Shown here: positions 25,988 to 34,911 of the stretch, piece by piece
Position numbering within the stretch: position 1 is the stretch's first letter
Layout: each line of letters begins with the position of its first letter
Source of the DNA: Parapedobacter pyrenivorans
GTDB taxonomy: Bacteria > Bacteroidota > Bacteroidia > Sphingobacteriales > Sphingobacteriaceae
Length of the DNA: 64,000 nt
NCBI RefSeq assembly: GCF_014636865.1
Contig: NZ_BMER01000004.1
Coordinates: 310,001 to 374,000, forward strand
Direction: 5' to 3'
Made by a program: the position numbers and the translations under genes
The notes under the pieces: generated by a model
Seen by the model: only the letters and a program-made list of their open reading frames with translations
Databases searched by the model: none
Told to the model about the DNA's origin: nothing

Positions 25988-26455
25988 TGTTATAGCGCAA
26001 CATCAATTTGATGGTTCTGACAGTCAGATTGCGATAATGAATTTGGCATAAATCAATATGAATGAAATGAACGAGGAAAACGTGAATGGCAATAGATAAT
26101 ATTTACCATTTTTACTAATTGATTATTTAACTCCGATTAGAAATGAAAATCATGGGTTTAAAAGTTGAAAGGAACTAGGTGAATGTGTTACTTCGCTAGC
26201 AAACAAATGGCAATAATTTTTCCTTAAGATTAAGATATTCCCTGTTGATTTTCACAATATTTTAATTAATATACATTAAATAACGATATTGACGTTTTTG
26301 GCATTATTTGTGGTTACGGTGAGCATAAATCACCCATAAGTTGTTATGGCTTTTTCATAAATAATTGTTAAAAGGTAGAATAAACGGAGCTAATATATAG
26401 AATATATTCTAAAACAGTCAAGCTTATTTAGAGATTTTTCTATTTCTGGTTGTGC
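25988..26455 (+). other. AT-rich intergenic region between the pilus operon and the XRE regulator
   Basis: 468 bases without a credible gene. It should hold the pilus operon promoter (minus strand) and the regulator promoter (plus strand). I find no clean TAnnTTTG match for either. A 14-bp perfect palindrome lies at 26398-26411. Confidence 0.6.
26398..26411. promoter_or_regulatory. Perfect 14-bp palindrome, candidate operator
   Basis: TAGAATATATTCTA is its own reverse complement and lies 45 bases before the ATG of the XRE-like regulator. The size and place fit an autoregulatory operator, but AT-rich palindromes also occur by chance. Confidence 0.4.
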
Positions 26456-26848
26456 ATGTCGAGTCCATTGAAGCGAATTAAAGATTATATAGATTTTAAG
26501 CGCATTAAAATCAGCGTTTTCGAAAAATCCGTAGGTTTTTCCAACGGGCTATTTGGAGGCCAATTAAAAAAAAATAAGACAATAGGTATTGACAAATTAG
26601 AAAATATACTAACTGTTTACCCTGATCTCAATGCCAATTGGGTACTTACTGGTAAAGAGAGTATGCTAAGAGATGACGTCCGTGAAGAAGCAACGGTCAA
26701 GTACCAATCCACTGAGCATGAATTGGCGAACGATTTGAAAAGAAATCATGAAGAAGTCATAGCGTCACTAAACGACGTAATAGCGGTCCAGCAAAAGACC
26801 ATTTCACTATTGGAACAGCTGGCCACAGGGAAGGAACGTAACCACTAG
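26456..26848 (+). CDS. XRE-like helix-turn-helix regulator with coiled tail
   Basis: 130 residues. Positions 3-70 match the short XRE-type DNA-binding domain common in Bacteroidota: LKRIKDYIDFKRIKISVFEK, a turn, then IDKLENILTVYPDLNANWVL and the typical end TGKESML. The remaining 60 residues are polar and helical (NHEEVIASLNDVIAVQQKTI) and may form a coiled coil for dimerisation. The ATG at 26456 is preferred to a TTG two codons earlier. It is transcribed away from the pilus operon, across the AT-rich gap, so it might control it; this is inference. It converges on recQ with 13 bases between. Confidence 0.78.
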   Translation: MSSPLKRIKDYIDFKRIKISVFEKSVGFSNGLFGGQLKKNKTIGIDKLENILTVYPDLNANWVLTGKESMLRDDVREEATVKYQSTEHELANDLKRNHEEVIASLNDVIAVQQKTISLLEQLATGKERNH

Positions 26849-26861
26849 CTACGCAGCCTCA

Positions 26862-29054
26862 CTAGTTTCCCAATTCAGACATGAATTTGATACGCATCAA
26901 TTGGATTTCCTCGTAGGTATAATCATCTGAACCCAAATCGCTTAAAGCTTGATCAACGGAATCAATCTCTGCGCTCCGGAAGTAATCGAACACTTCATCC
27001 TGTCGATCCTCATCGATAATCTCATCTACAAAATATCCAAGATTTAATTTGGTTCCCGAATTGACGATGGATTCCACCTCTTTCAACAAATCCTCGTAAC
27101 TGATGCCTTTCGCATTGGCGATATCTTCCAGACCTATTTTGCGGTCGATATTTTGGATGATAGATACCTTCAAAGCCGATTTGTTAGCAGTACCTTTGAT
27201 TACCAAGTCCTGCGGACGATCAATTTCGTTTTCTTCGACATAGTGTTTAATAAGCTCTACAAATTGTCCCCCGAATTTCATTGCCTTCCCCCCCCCTACA
27301 CCGTGGATCTGCTTCAGTTCATCTATAGTAATCGGATAATGCGTACACATTTCATCCAATGAAGGATCCTGGAAAACTACAAATGGCGGCAATCCCTTTT
27401 GCTTGGCGATTTTCTTTCGCAACTCCTTTAGCATTTTGAGTAGCTGGGTATCAACAGCTCCCCCGCTCGCTTGCGAAGTTTCATCTGTACTGTTTTCGGT
27501 AGCGGCCTCCATGGGCTTATTGAGTATGTACCTAATGCCGTAAGGATTATCAATAAACCGTCTACCTGATTCCGTCAACATCAACAACCCATAATGATCG
27601 ATATCTTTGGCCAAGAAATTATTCAATACCGCTTGCCTAATCAACGACTTCCAATAGATAACGCCGTGCTCCTTCCCACTCCCAAACATTGAATGTGCAT
27701 CATGCTTGTAAGAAGATATAGGCTGGTTATTTTGTCCAATGAAAACATTTATGATATGATGATCGTCAAATTTCTCGCCCTGTTCCCGAATGAATTTTAG
27801 CACATCCAATAACGAATTTTCCGCATCGAACTGTGTTTGCTGCGAACTGCAATTGTCGCACATGCTGTTGCAGCCGGTTTCATCAAAATTTTCACCAAAG
27901 TAATGCAGTATCTGTTTTCGGCGGCATACCGAAGACTCCGAATAATCGATGACCTCTTTCAAGATCTGCGTACCAATCTCCCGTTCGGAGACTGGCTTAT
28001 CTTTCATGAATTTGGTCAGTTTTTCAATGTCCTTTTCAGAATAGAATGCCAAGCAATGCCCCTCCCCACCGTCACGTCCGGCGCGTCCGGTTTCCTGATA
28101 ATAGCCCTCCATACTCTTGGGAATATCATGATGGATAACGTACCGCACATCCGGCTTATCTATGCCCATCCCAAAGGCAATCGTGGCTACAATCACCTCG
28201 ACATCTTCCATCAAGAATCTATCTTGTGTATCTGCACGTGTTTTAGCATCCAGCCCTGCATGGTAAGGTAGGGCCCGGATTCCATTGATATTCAATACTT
28301 CGGCAATCTCCTCGACCTTCTTGCGGCTCAAGCAGTAAATAATGCCCGATTTCCCGGTATTACTTTTAATAAAGCGGACGATCTCCTTGACAACGTTCCG
28401 CTTAGGTCGTACTTCGTAATAGAGGTTTGGTCTGTTGAATGACGATTTAAAAAGGGTCGCGTCATTCATTTGCAGGTTTTTACGGATATCGGACTGCACC
28501 TTGGGGGTCGCTGTGGCCGTAAGGGCGATAACTGGAATATCATTGCCAATGGAGTTGATGACAGACCGAATCTTGCGGTATTCCGGTCGGAAGTCATGCC
28601 CCCATTCGGAGATACAATGCGCTTCGTCCACCGCCACGAATGAAACCGTAATCAATTTCAGGAACTCTACGTTCTCAGTCTTAGCCAATGATTCGGGCGC
28701 TACATATAGTAGTTTTGTTTTGCCCGCCACCACATCCTGCTTTACGCGGGTAATCTCACTTTTGTTCAGTGACGAATTTAGGAAATGGGCAATACTGTCA
28801 TCTCCGCCGAAGGACCGGAGCTGATCCACCTGATTCTTCATCAAAGCGATAAGCGGGGAAATAACAATAGCTGTGCCTTCACTCATCAGCGCCGGCAATT
28901 GGTAGCATATAGACTTCCCGCCACCAGTGGGCATAATCACAAACGTATCCTTTTTTTGTAAGATGTTGGTGATTATAGCCTCCTGATCGCCTTTAAATGT
29001 ATCAAAACCAAAAAAATCCTGTAAATTGTCAAATAATCTTTTCCCTATTTCCAT
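26862..29054 (-). CDS. recQ: ATP-dependent DNA helicase RecQ
   Basis: 3'-5' helicase for recombination and repair. The 730 residues contain Walker A TGGGKS (43-48), DEAH (143-146) in VDEAHCISEWGHDFRPEY, the helicase C motif QETGRAGRDG, a zinc site with CRRKQILHYF and CNSMCDNC, a winged-helix RQC part, an HRDC domain (about 530-610) and a helix-turn-helix-like C-terminal region to the end. The ATG at 29054 gives the family N-terminus; a TTG 16 codons upstream is less likely. A G9 run (27288-27296, C on the plus strand) codes for the GGG in HGVGGGKA near residue 587 and could slip. Confidence 0.95.
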   Translation of the reverse strand: MEIGKRLFDNLQDFFGFDTFKGDQEAIITNILQKKDTFVIMPTGGGKSICYQLPALMSEGTAIVISPLIALMKNQVDQLRSFGGDDSIAHFLNSSLNKSEITRVKQDVVAGKTKLLYVAPESLAKTENVEFLKLITVSFVAVDEAHCISEWGHDFRPEYRKIRSVINSIGNDIPVIALTATATPKVQSDIRKNLQMNDATLFKSSFNRPNLYYEVRPKRNVVKEIVRFIKSNTGKSGIIYCLSRKKVEEIAEVLNINGIRALPYHAGLDAKTRADTQDRFLMEDVEVIVATIAFGMGIDKPDVRYVIHHDIPKSMEGYYQETGRAGRDGGEGHCLAFYSEKDIEKLTKFMKDKPVSEREIGTQILKEVIDYSESSVCRRKQILHYFGENFDETGCNSMCDNCSSQQTQFDAENSLLDVLKFIREQGEKFDDHHIINVFIGQNNQPISSYKHDAHSMFGSGKEHGVIYWKSLIRQAVLNNFLAKDIDHYGLLMLTESGRRFIDNPYGIRYILNKPMEAATENSTDETSQASGGAVDTQLLKMLKELRKKIAKQKGLPPFVVFQDPSLDEMCTHYPITIDELKQIHGVGGGKAMKFGGQFVELIKHYVEENEIDRPQDLVIKGTANKSALKVSIIQNIDRKIGLEDIANAKGISYEDLLKEVESIVNSGTKLNLGYFVDEIIDEDRQDEVFDYFRSAEIDSVDQALSDLGSDDYTYEEIQLMRIKFMSELGN

Positions 29055-29144
29055 TGCGCCTTTCGCAAAATTTAGATAGACTGATAACCAAATAATGCCC
29101 AAAATAACATATTTTTGCGCATATCACTATCTAAAATTAAAAAA

Positions 29145-29152
29145 TATATTTG
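29145..29152 (+). promoter_or_regulatory. Candidate plus-strand -7 element ahead of manC
   Basis: TATATTTG, 310 bases before the manC ATG. It may drive manC with a long 5' leader, or a small RNA or peptide gene in between. A TTG lies 27 bases upstream, longer than the usual spacing. Confidence 0.35.
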
Positions 29153-29178
29153 TGAAAAGCAATTCCAAAATCAAAAAC

Positions 29179-29325
29179 ATGATAATAAGCGTTTGGGGCT
29201 TAGAGACAACCATTTTAATCGCACGAACGAGACAGATTGATAGTGATTTCATTGCTGTCATAAGCTCAACTATTGAATTCGCGCACCGGTTTGGACGTCG
29301 GTTAGCAAGCGGGGATCCCGTGTAG
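29179..29325 (+). CDS. Possible 48-codon small protein
   Basis: Reading frame from ATG at 29179, starting MIISVWGLETTILIARTRQ and ending RRLASGDPV. It lies 26 bases after the TATATTTG element. No family is recognised and the composition does not favour coding; it could equally be part of a leader. Confidence 0.2.
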   Translation: MIISVWGLETTILIARTRQIDSDFIAVISSTIEFAHRFGRRLASGDPV

Positions 29326-29462
29326 CAGCTTTTTAAATGATCGCGGTTTGAATGGCTTTGCCATGATCGATATTAAATGACTATATTATGCACGGATATA
29401 GGAAATTAAGCCAGGAACTGAAAACTAATGCAATAAGCTGACAGCTAAAAAAGAAAAAACGA

Positions 29463-30545
29463 ATGAAGAACTACTATGCCGTCATTATGGCGGGAGGCAT
29501 CGGAAGCCGGTTTTGGCCGGTAAGCCGTACAAGACTGCCAAAGCAGTTTATCGATATGATGGGTACTGGAAAAACCCTTATCCAAGCGACTTACGACCGC
29601 TTTAAAAAAATCATTCCCCAAGAGAATATCTTTGTAGCAACTAATGAAGCCTATGCTCATTTGGTTCATGAACAGCTACCGCAACTTTCCCAAGAGCAAC
29701 TGATATTGGAGCCGATCATGCGCAATACCGCACCATGTATTGCCTATGCTAGTCATAAAATACAACAGCGCAATCCGAACGCAATCATGGTGATCGCGCC
29801 AGCCGACCACTTGATCATGGAGGCTGATGTATTTATCGATGATGTGATGAAGGGGCTTAAATGTGCGGAAAATAACGATTGGCTTATTACTTTGGGTATA
29901 AAGCCCGCCCGCCCGGACACAGGTTACGGTTATATCCAGTATGGCAAAAGCGCAACGGTACCTGGCTTCAAGAAGGTAAAGACTTTCACTGAAAAACCAA
30001 CCCTTGAATTAGCCAAAACATTCCTGCAAAGCGGGGACTTCCTGTGGAATGCTGGTATATTCATCTGGTCTGCAAAATCCATTATCCAAGCATTCCAGAA
30101 GTATCAAACGGAGATGAACGAGGTATTTAAAGAAGGTACAGAAATTTATAACTCCGACCGAGAGGCTAAGTTCATTTCCGGCGCATTCGTGCGCTGTGTT
30201 AATATTTCCATTGATTTTGCGGTTATGGAAAAGGCCGATAATGTGTATGTTTTGCCGGCAGACTTCGGCTGGTCGGATTTGGGTACATGGGCTTCCATTT
30301 ACGATTTGGCAGACAAAGACTATTTGGGTAACGTATCCTCGTCTTCGGAAAACGTTATTGCTTATGATTCATCTAATTGCATGATCCATGCGCCTGATAA
30401 TAAGCTCATCATCATAAAAGGGTTACACAATTTTATCGTTGTCCAATCCGATGACACACTGATGATCTGCCCGAAAGATCAGGAGCAGGGTGTCAAGCAG
30501 ATTGTGGCCGACGTCAAAGAGAAATTTGGAAACCAGTATATCTGA
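29463..30545 (+). CDS. manC: Mannose-1-phosphate guanylyltransferase
   Basis: Makes GDP-mannose from mannose-1-phosphate and GTP for glycan synthesis. The 360-residue protein starts with the nucleotidyltransferase signature VIMAGGIGSRFWPVSR and LPKQF, then APADHLI and FTEKP, and DFGWSDLGTW typical of the GMP subgroup. It is the short form without the phosphomannose isomerase domain found in AlgA-type enzymes. It stands alone, with no polysaccharide cluster in the window. Confidence 0.93.
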   Translation: MKNYYAVIMAGGIGSRFWPVSRTRLPKQFIDMMGTGKTLIQATYDRFKKIIPQENIFVATNEAYAHLVHEQLPQLSQEQLILEPIMRNTAPCIAYASHKIQQRNPNAIMVIAPADHLIMEADVFIDDVMKGLKCAENNDWLITLGIKPARPDTGYGYIQYGKSATVPGFKKVKTFTEKPTLELAKTFLQSGDFLWNAGIFIWSAKSIIQAFQKYQTEMNEVFKEGTEIYNSDREAKFISGAFVRCVNISIDFAVMEKADNVYVLPADFGWSDLGTWASIYDLADKDYLGNVSSSSENVIAYDSSNCMIHAPDNKLIIIKGLHNFIVVQSDDTLMICPKDQEQGVKQIVADVKEKFGNQYI

Positions 30546-30653
30546 TGGTGGAACGCAGCTAACGTGGATTTAGCACATAAATACGGACGTTGGGTTAATA
30601 GGAAATCGTGATAACCTGTTAATGCCGTATCATCCGGGTTCAATTCTTTGCTA

Positions 30654-31415
30654 ATGGAGTTAGGATTTGTAAAGACCGATATAAACGCCGATGGGTTGGC
30701 CGTGATTACTTTTGGGCATCCTGCCCATAATTCTCTGCCGTCGGAATTGCTCAATCAGCTGAGCAAACACATCCATTCCGCGGGTAATGACTCCCATACT
30801 CGACTCATCGTATTACAAAGCGCCGGCGAAAAAACATTCTGCGCGGGTGCGAGTTTTGATGAATTGCTCGCGATAACTGACGAAGAAATGGGCAGCGTTT
30901 TCTTTTCCGGATTTGCGGATGTCATCAACGCTATACGTATTTCACCGAAACTTGTCATCGGCAGAGCGCAAGGAAAAGCTGTGGGCGGTGGCGTAGGGCT
31001 TATGGCAGCTTGCGATTATTGTTTCGCTACGGAACACGTCGCCGTTAAACTCAGCGAAGTAAGCATTCATATCGGTCCGTTTGTCATTGCTCCTGCCCTC
31101 GAACGAAAGATAGGCATTTCGGCATTCACGCAGCTTTCGCTAAACCCTACCCGCTTTTTCGATGCACATTGGGCGTTGCAACAGGGTCTCATCCATTCTG
31201 TGCAACCCACTATCGCAGAAATGGACCTTGCTATCCAGGAATTTTGTGACCCTTTATTAACTAAAAACGCGGAAGCGCTTGCGGCACTTAAGCAAACGCT
31301 CTGGCGGGGCACCGAGCATTGGTCCGAGCTGCTGTACAAACAGGCTGCTATCAGCGGCCGATTGGCCCTCAGTCCGGAAGCAAAACGATTGCTCGGGGAA
31401 CTTAGACGGAAATGA
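30654..31415 (+). CDS. Enoyl-CoA hydratase/isomerase family protein
   Basis: Crotonase-fold enzyme of 253 residues acting on acyl-CoA. Conserved parts are HPAHNSLPSELL, the oxyanion loop AGASFDELL, GKAVGGGVGLMAACDYC and KLSEVSIHIGPFVIAP with a likely catalytic Glu. The KLSEV-IGIGPFVI pattern recalls methylglutaconyl-CoA hydratases of leucine breakdown, but the substrate is not certain. The ATG at 30654 is preferred to a TTG two codons upstream. The OmpA-like gene starts 9 bases downstream and may share the transcript. Confidence 0.85.
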   Translation: MELGFVKTDINADGLAVITFGHPAHNSLPSELLNQLSKHIHSAGNDSHTRLIVLQSAGEKTFCAGASFDELLAITDEEMGSVFFSGFADVINAIRISPKLVIGRAQGKAVGGGVGLMAACDYCFATEHVAVKLSEVSIHIGPFVIAPALERKIGISAFTQLSLNPTRFFDAHWALQQGLIHSVQPTIAEMDLAIQEFCDPLLTKNAEALAALKQTLWRGTEHWSELLYKQAAISGRLALSPEAKRLLGELRRK

Positions 31416-31424
31416 ACGCATCTC

Positions 31425-33329
31425 ATGCAACGGTCCTTATATATCCTATTGTTCGTCACGTTGCTATTTTGCTATTCGGGGCATGCCCAGATGCGATCGG
31501 ATAACAGGCGGGCGCAAGCAGCTTTCGAAAAGGCCGGAAACCAATTGAGAAATTATCAGTATGACCTGGCCATCGCTTCTCTGGAATCTGCGATCGCTTT
31601 AGATACCGGATTTGCAGCCGCCTACCAACAACTTGGTGATATTTACCGCAGGCAGCAAAATTATGGAAAAGCTACATCGCAATACGCACAAGTTGTTCAA
31701 CTGGATCCGACATTGACGACGCTCACCTGGTTTGGCTTGGGAGAAAGCCTCCTGTATACAGGCCGCTACCAAGAAGCGTTACCTGTATTACGACGATACC
31801 TTTCCACACCCGGACTGGATGCAGCGGGTAAACAGCTTACCACGAAATACATAGCCGATTGCGAATTCAGCCTCGCGGCGCTCAAGCAGCCCCAGCCATT
31901 CCATCCACATAACCCCGGACCCACCATCAACAGCCCCTATGACGAATATTTTCCGCGCCTCACGGCGGATTACCGGAACATTATTTTCACCCGCAAAGAA
32001 AACAACCAGGAGAATTTCTACGAAAGCACACAAGATAGCAGCGGGGTATGGCAGACCGCACTGCTTCTGCAGGGCGATATCAACTCCGAACTATACAATG
32101 AAGGGGCCCACTGCATATCGCCCGACGGAAAGTACCTGTTTTTCACCGGATGCAACCGTCCTGAGGGCTTGGGGAGTTGTGACATCTACGTATCCCGCCG
32201 GGAGGGCGGCCGTTGGGGGGCTCCCTATAACCTCGGCGCCCCGATCAATAGCAGCGGCTGGGAAGCGCAACCCGCACTGGCTGCAGATGGACGTACCCTC
32301 TATTTCGTAAGCAACCGGCGCGGCGGACAGGGCGGTTACGACATCTGGAAATCGGAACTTCAAGGCAGCGGCCAATGGGGAGCACCAGTAAACCTGGGGC
32401 CTGCTGTCAACACGAGCTATGATGAGAGTTCACCCTATATCCACGCCGACAACCGTACCCTCTATTTTGCGTCAAATGGATGGCCGGGTTTTGGCGATAA
32501 AGACATTTTCAGAAGCCAGCTGGATAGTGCGGATAAGTGGGGGGAGCCAACCAACCTTGGGTATCCCATCAATGATCACCATGAGCAAAGTGCGCTCACA
32601 GTGAGCATGAATGGCAAGCAGGCTTTTTTCTCGACACGCAGGGACGACGCAGTAGGTGGGCTGGATATCTATTCGTTTGACCTGCCGCAGACCATACGTC
32701 CCCATCCCGTAGCGTACCTAAAGGGAATCATCGTAGATGCGGAAAGTGAGTTGCCGGTTCAGGCAAACGTAATCGTAACCGACATGCTCGCTAATGAGGC
32801 TGTATACAACGAGCAGGCCGATTACGAAGACGGCACCTTCCTGGCTCCGCTACCCTTTGGCAAAACGTATGCACTGCATATCAAACAGCCGGGCTACCTG
32901 TTTTTCTCCGAGAACTATCCGCTTGATGACCGGACCAAAATCAACGACGCCTATGAAATCCGCATTGCCCTGTCCCGCATCAAAGTAGGTAGCACCGGCA
33001 CACTCAACAACGTTTTCTTTGACATCGATCGTTATGAACTGCTTCCGAAGTCCAAGATCGACCTCGATAACCTCGTCGAATTCCTAAATCTGAATAAAAC
33101 GGTACGGGTAGAAATCGGCGGACATACAGACAATACGGGCAGGGAGGCGCATAACCAAATCTTGTCGGAAAACCGGGCGAAAGCGGTGCACGATTACCTG
33201 CTTCATGCGGGCATTGCTGCCGCTCGCTTAACCTACAAAGGATATGGCCCGTCTCAGCCCCTTGCTACCAATGAGACGGATGAAGGCAGACAACTTAACC
33301 GTCGTACGGATTTTAAGATTATAAAGTAA
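31425..33329 (+). CDS. TPR/PD40-propeller/carboxypeptidase-like/OmpA protein, PorE-like
   Basis: A 634-residue exported protein. A signal peptide (residues 1-21, ending SGHA-Q) is followed by TPR helices (about 25-135), a WD40-like PD40 beta propeller (about 160-425, repeats like DGKYLFFTGCNRP and DGRTLYFVSNRRGG), a carboxypeptidase regulatory-like domain (about 430-510, YLKGIIVDAESELP), and a C-terminal OmpA domain (about 520-634) with the peptidoglycan-binding IGGHTDNTG and NRAKAVHDYL. This four-part order is that of PorE, a type IX secretion component of P. gingivalis. PorE is a lipoprotein; here the N-terminus has no clear lipobox. Many Bacteroidota have paralogs, so a secretion role is only possible. 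Confidence 0.88.
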   Translation: MQRSLYILLFVTLLFCYSGHAQMRSDNRRAQAAFEKAGNQLRNYQYDLAIASLESAIALDTGFAAAYQQLGDIYRRQQNYGKATSQYAQVVQLDPTLTTLTWFGLGESLLYTGRYQEALPVLRRYLSTPGLDAAGKQLTTKYIADCEFSLAALKQPQPFHPHNPGPTINSPYDEYFPRLTADYRNIIFTRKENNQENFYESTQDSSGVWQTALLLQGDINSELYNEGAHCISPDGKYLFFTGCNRPEGLGSCDIYVSRREGGRWGAPYNLGAPINSSGWEAQPALAADGRTLYFVSNRRGGQGGYDIWKSELQGSGQWGAPVNLGPAVNTSYDESSPYIHADNRTLYFASNGWPGFGDKDIFRSQLDSADKWGEPTNLGYPINDHHEQSALTVSMNGKQAFFSTRRDDAVGGLDIYSFDLPQTIRPHPVAYLKGIIVDAESELPVQANVIVTDMLANEAVYNEQADYEDGTFLAPLPFGKTYALHIKQPGYLFFSENYPLDDRTKINDAYEIRIALSRIKVGSTGTLNNVFFDIDRYELLPKSKIDLDNLVEFLNLNKTVRVEIGGHTDNTGREAHNQILSENRAKAVHDYLLHAGIAAARLTYKGYGPSQPLATNETDEGRQLNRRTDFKIIK

Positions 33330-33362
33330 AAATAGTGTCGAAATCAATTTATTCAAATAACA

Positions 33363-34241
33363 ATGAGAAACAACGTCCTCACGGCTTTATTAGCTGTTTT
33401 CGCCAGCTTCGCAGGCAATGCCCAGGTGGTTTCGCCAGATGCCAAACTGCAACTTATTGCCGACAATTTTAAGTTTACAGAAGGACCCGCCGCAGATGCA
33501 GCAGGAAACGTGTTCTTCACCGACCAACCCAACAACCGGATATGGAAATACGACACAGACGGCAAGCTATCGATCTTCATGGAGCCAGCGGGCCGAGCGA
33601 ACGGCTTGTATTTCGATCGGGAAGGCTATTTAATCGCCTGTGCGGATCAGCGTTACGAATTATGGCGCATCGGGATGGATAAACACGTTCAAAAATTAGC
33701 GATCAATTATAAAGACTCCCTCTTCAATGGACCCAACGATGTGTGGGTATCTCCATCGTCGGGAGCAATCTATTTCACCGATCCGTACTATCAACGGGAT
33801 TATTGGACGCGCACCTCGCCCGATATGCACGACCGGGCTTTGTATGTATATCGCGATGGCCGGATAACCCGCTTGGATAGTCAGTTCAAGCAACCGAATG
33901 GCATCATCGGCACCCCCGATGGAAAGTTCCTCTATGTCGCAGACATCGGCGACAGCAAGATCTATCGGTACGCGATACAAGCCAACGGCACATTGGCGGA
34001 CAAACAGCTGTTTGTCGCTCAGGGGTCTGACGGGATGACCATCGATGACCAAGGCAATATCTACCTCACCGGCAAGGGCATTGACATATATAACTCCTCC
34101 GGCAAGAAGATCGAGCACATTGATGTCCCGGCAAAATGGACTGCGAATGTCTGTTTTGGCGGCGTAAATCGTGATCTGCTCTTTATTACCGCCAGTGAAA
34201 AAGCATTTACGTTAAAGATGGCGGTAAAAGGAGTTCGATAG
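33363..34241 (+). CDS. SMP-30/gluconolactonase family protein, exported
   Basis: 292 residues with a signal peptide (1-20, ending GNAQ). The rest is a six-bladed beta propeller of the SMP-30/LRE family: EGPAADAAGNVFFTDQPNN, FNGPNDVWVSP and QPNGIIGTPDGKFLYVAD are characteristic and hold the metal-binding Glu, Asn and Asp. Such enzymes hydrolyse sugar lactones; the exact substrate is unknown. It lies 33 bases after the OmpA-like gene and converges on the PfpI-like gene with 5 bases between. Confidence 0.88.
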   Translation: MRNNVLTALLAVFASFAGNAQVVSPDAKLQLIADNFKFTEGPAADAAGNVFFTDQPNNRIWKYDTDGKLSIFMEPAGRANGLYFDREGYLIACADQRYELWRIGMDKHVQKLAINYKDSLFNGPNDVWVSPSSGAIYFTDPYYQRDYWTRTSPDMHDRALYVYRDGRITRLDSQFKQPNGIIGTPDGKFLYVADIGDSKIYRYAIQANGTLADKQLFVAQGSDGMTIDDQGNIYLTGKGIDIYNSSGKKIEHIDVPAKWTANVCFGGVNRDLLFITASEKAFTLKMAVKGVR

Positions 34242-34246
34242 TTCCT

Positions 34247-34810
34247 TTATACGTGTTGTCCTGCATGTTTACCTTCGGCAAATTCTTCGAGGACTTTCTC
34301 GTTGAAATCGGGCAGATCATCGGGTGTGCGGCTGGTTACCAAACCTTGGTCAACAACCACCGCACTGTCTTCCCACAATGCACCTGCGTTGATCAGGTCC
34401 TTGCTGATATTTTTGACCGACGTCATCTTCCGACCCTCCACCACTTCGGCATTGATGAGTATCTGTGGCCCGTGGCATATTGCGGCCACGGGTTTTCCCG
34501 CTTCGAAAAAGGCCTTTACAAAGCCCAGCGCCTGTTCATTCACACGGAGTTTATCCGGATTATACACACCGCCGGGTAACAGCAACGCATCGTAGTCATC
34601 TGGGTTTGCCCGATCCAATGGAACATCCACATCGAAATCAAGGCTCCATTCGCTTCCCTTTTTAGCACGTACCACCTCTTTTTTGGGCGATACAATATCG
34701 GTTTTTCCGCCAGCCATCTGGATGGCATCCCGCGGACTTGTCAATTCAACCTCTTCAAATCCGTCCGCTGTCAAAATTGCTACTTTCCGATCTCTTAATT
34801 CGTCAGCCAT
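34247..34810 (-). CDS. DJ-1/PfpI family protein
   Basis: 187-residue protein of the PfpI subgroup, cytosolic. The nucleophile elbow AAICHGPQ places Cys112 next to His113, with a conserved Glu near residue 19 (DGFEEVEL). Members act as peptidases, glyoxalase-like or deglycase enzymes, or general stress proteins; the precise activity cannot be told. It is unusual here in having a strong Shine-Dalgarno (AAAGGAGG at 34818-34825, 7 bases before the ATG). Confidence 0.9.
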   Translation of the reverse strand: MADELRDRKVAILTADGFEEVELTSPRDAIQMAGGKTDIVSPKKEVVRAKKGSEWSLDFDVDVPLDRANPDDYDALLLPGGVYNPDKLRVNEQALGFVKAFFEAGKPVAAICHGPQILINAEVVEGRKMTSVKNISKDLINAGALWEDSAVVVDQGLVTSRTPDDLPDFNEKVLEEFAEGKHAGQHV

Positions 34811-34817
34811 AATTAAT

Positions 34818-34825
34818 CCTCCTTT
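34818..34825 (-). promoter_or_regulatory. Strong Shine-Dalgarno site of the PfpI-like gene
   Basis: AAAGGAGG on the minus strand, 7 bases before the ATG. Most genes in this window lack such a site. Confidence 0.7.
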
Positions 34826-34911
34826 TTAAGCTACTTTATCTTGAATAGTTTACAGGATAACAATGAAAATTGTTTTCGAAAAAACGGATAAACCCGACAG
34901 CCAAACTGGTA

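Larger units (their letters stand above)
29055..29462 (+). other. Gap between recQ and manC
   Basis: 408 bases. It holds the recQ promoter (a TAAATTTTG-like near-match on the minus strand 11 bases before the ATG), a plus-strand TAnnTTTG element and a weak 48-codon reading frame, listed separately. Nothing else is recognised. Confidence 0.5.

Noticed and set aside
25988-26455. Invertible promoter ahead of the pilus operon
   Set aside because: No pair of flanking inverted repeats and no recombinase gene found nearby.
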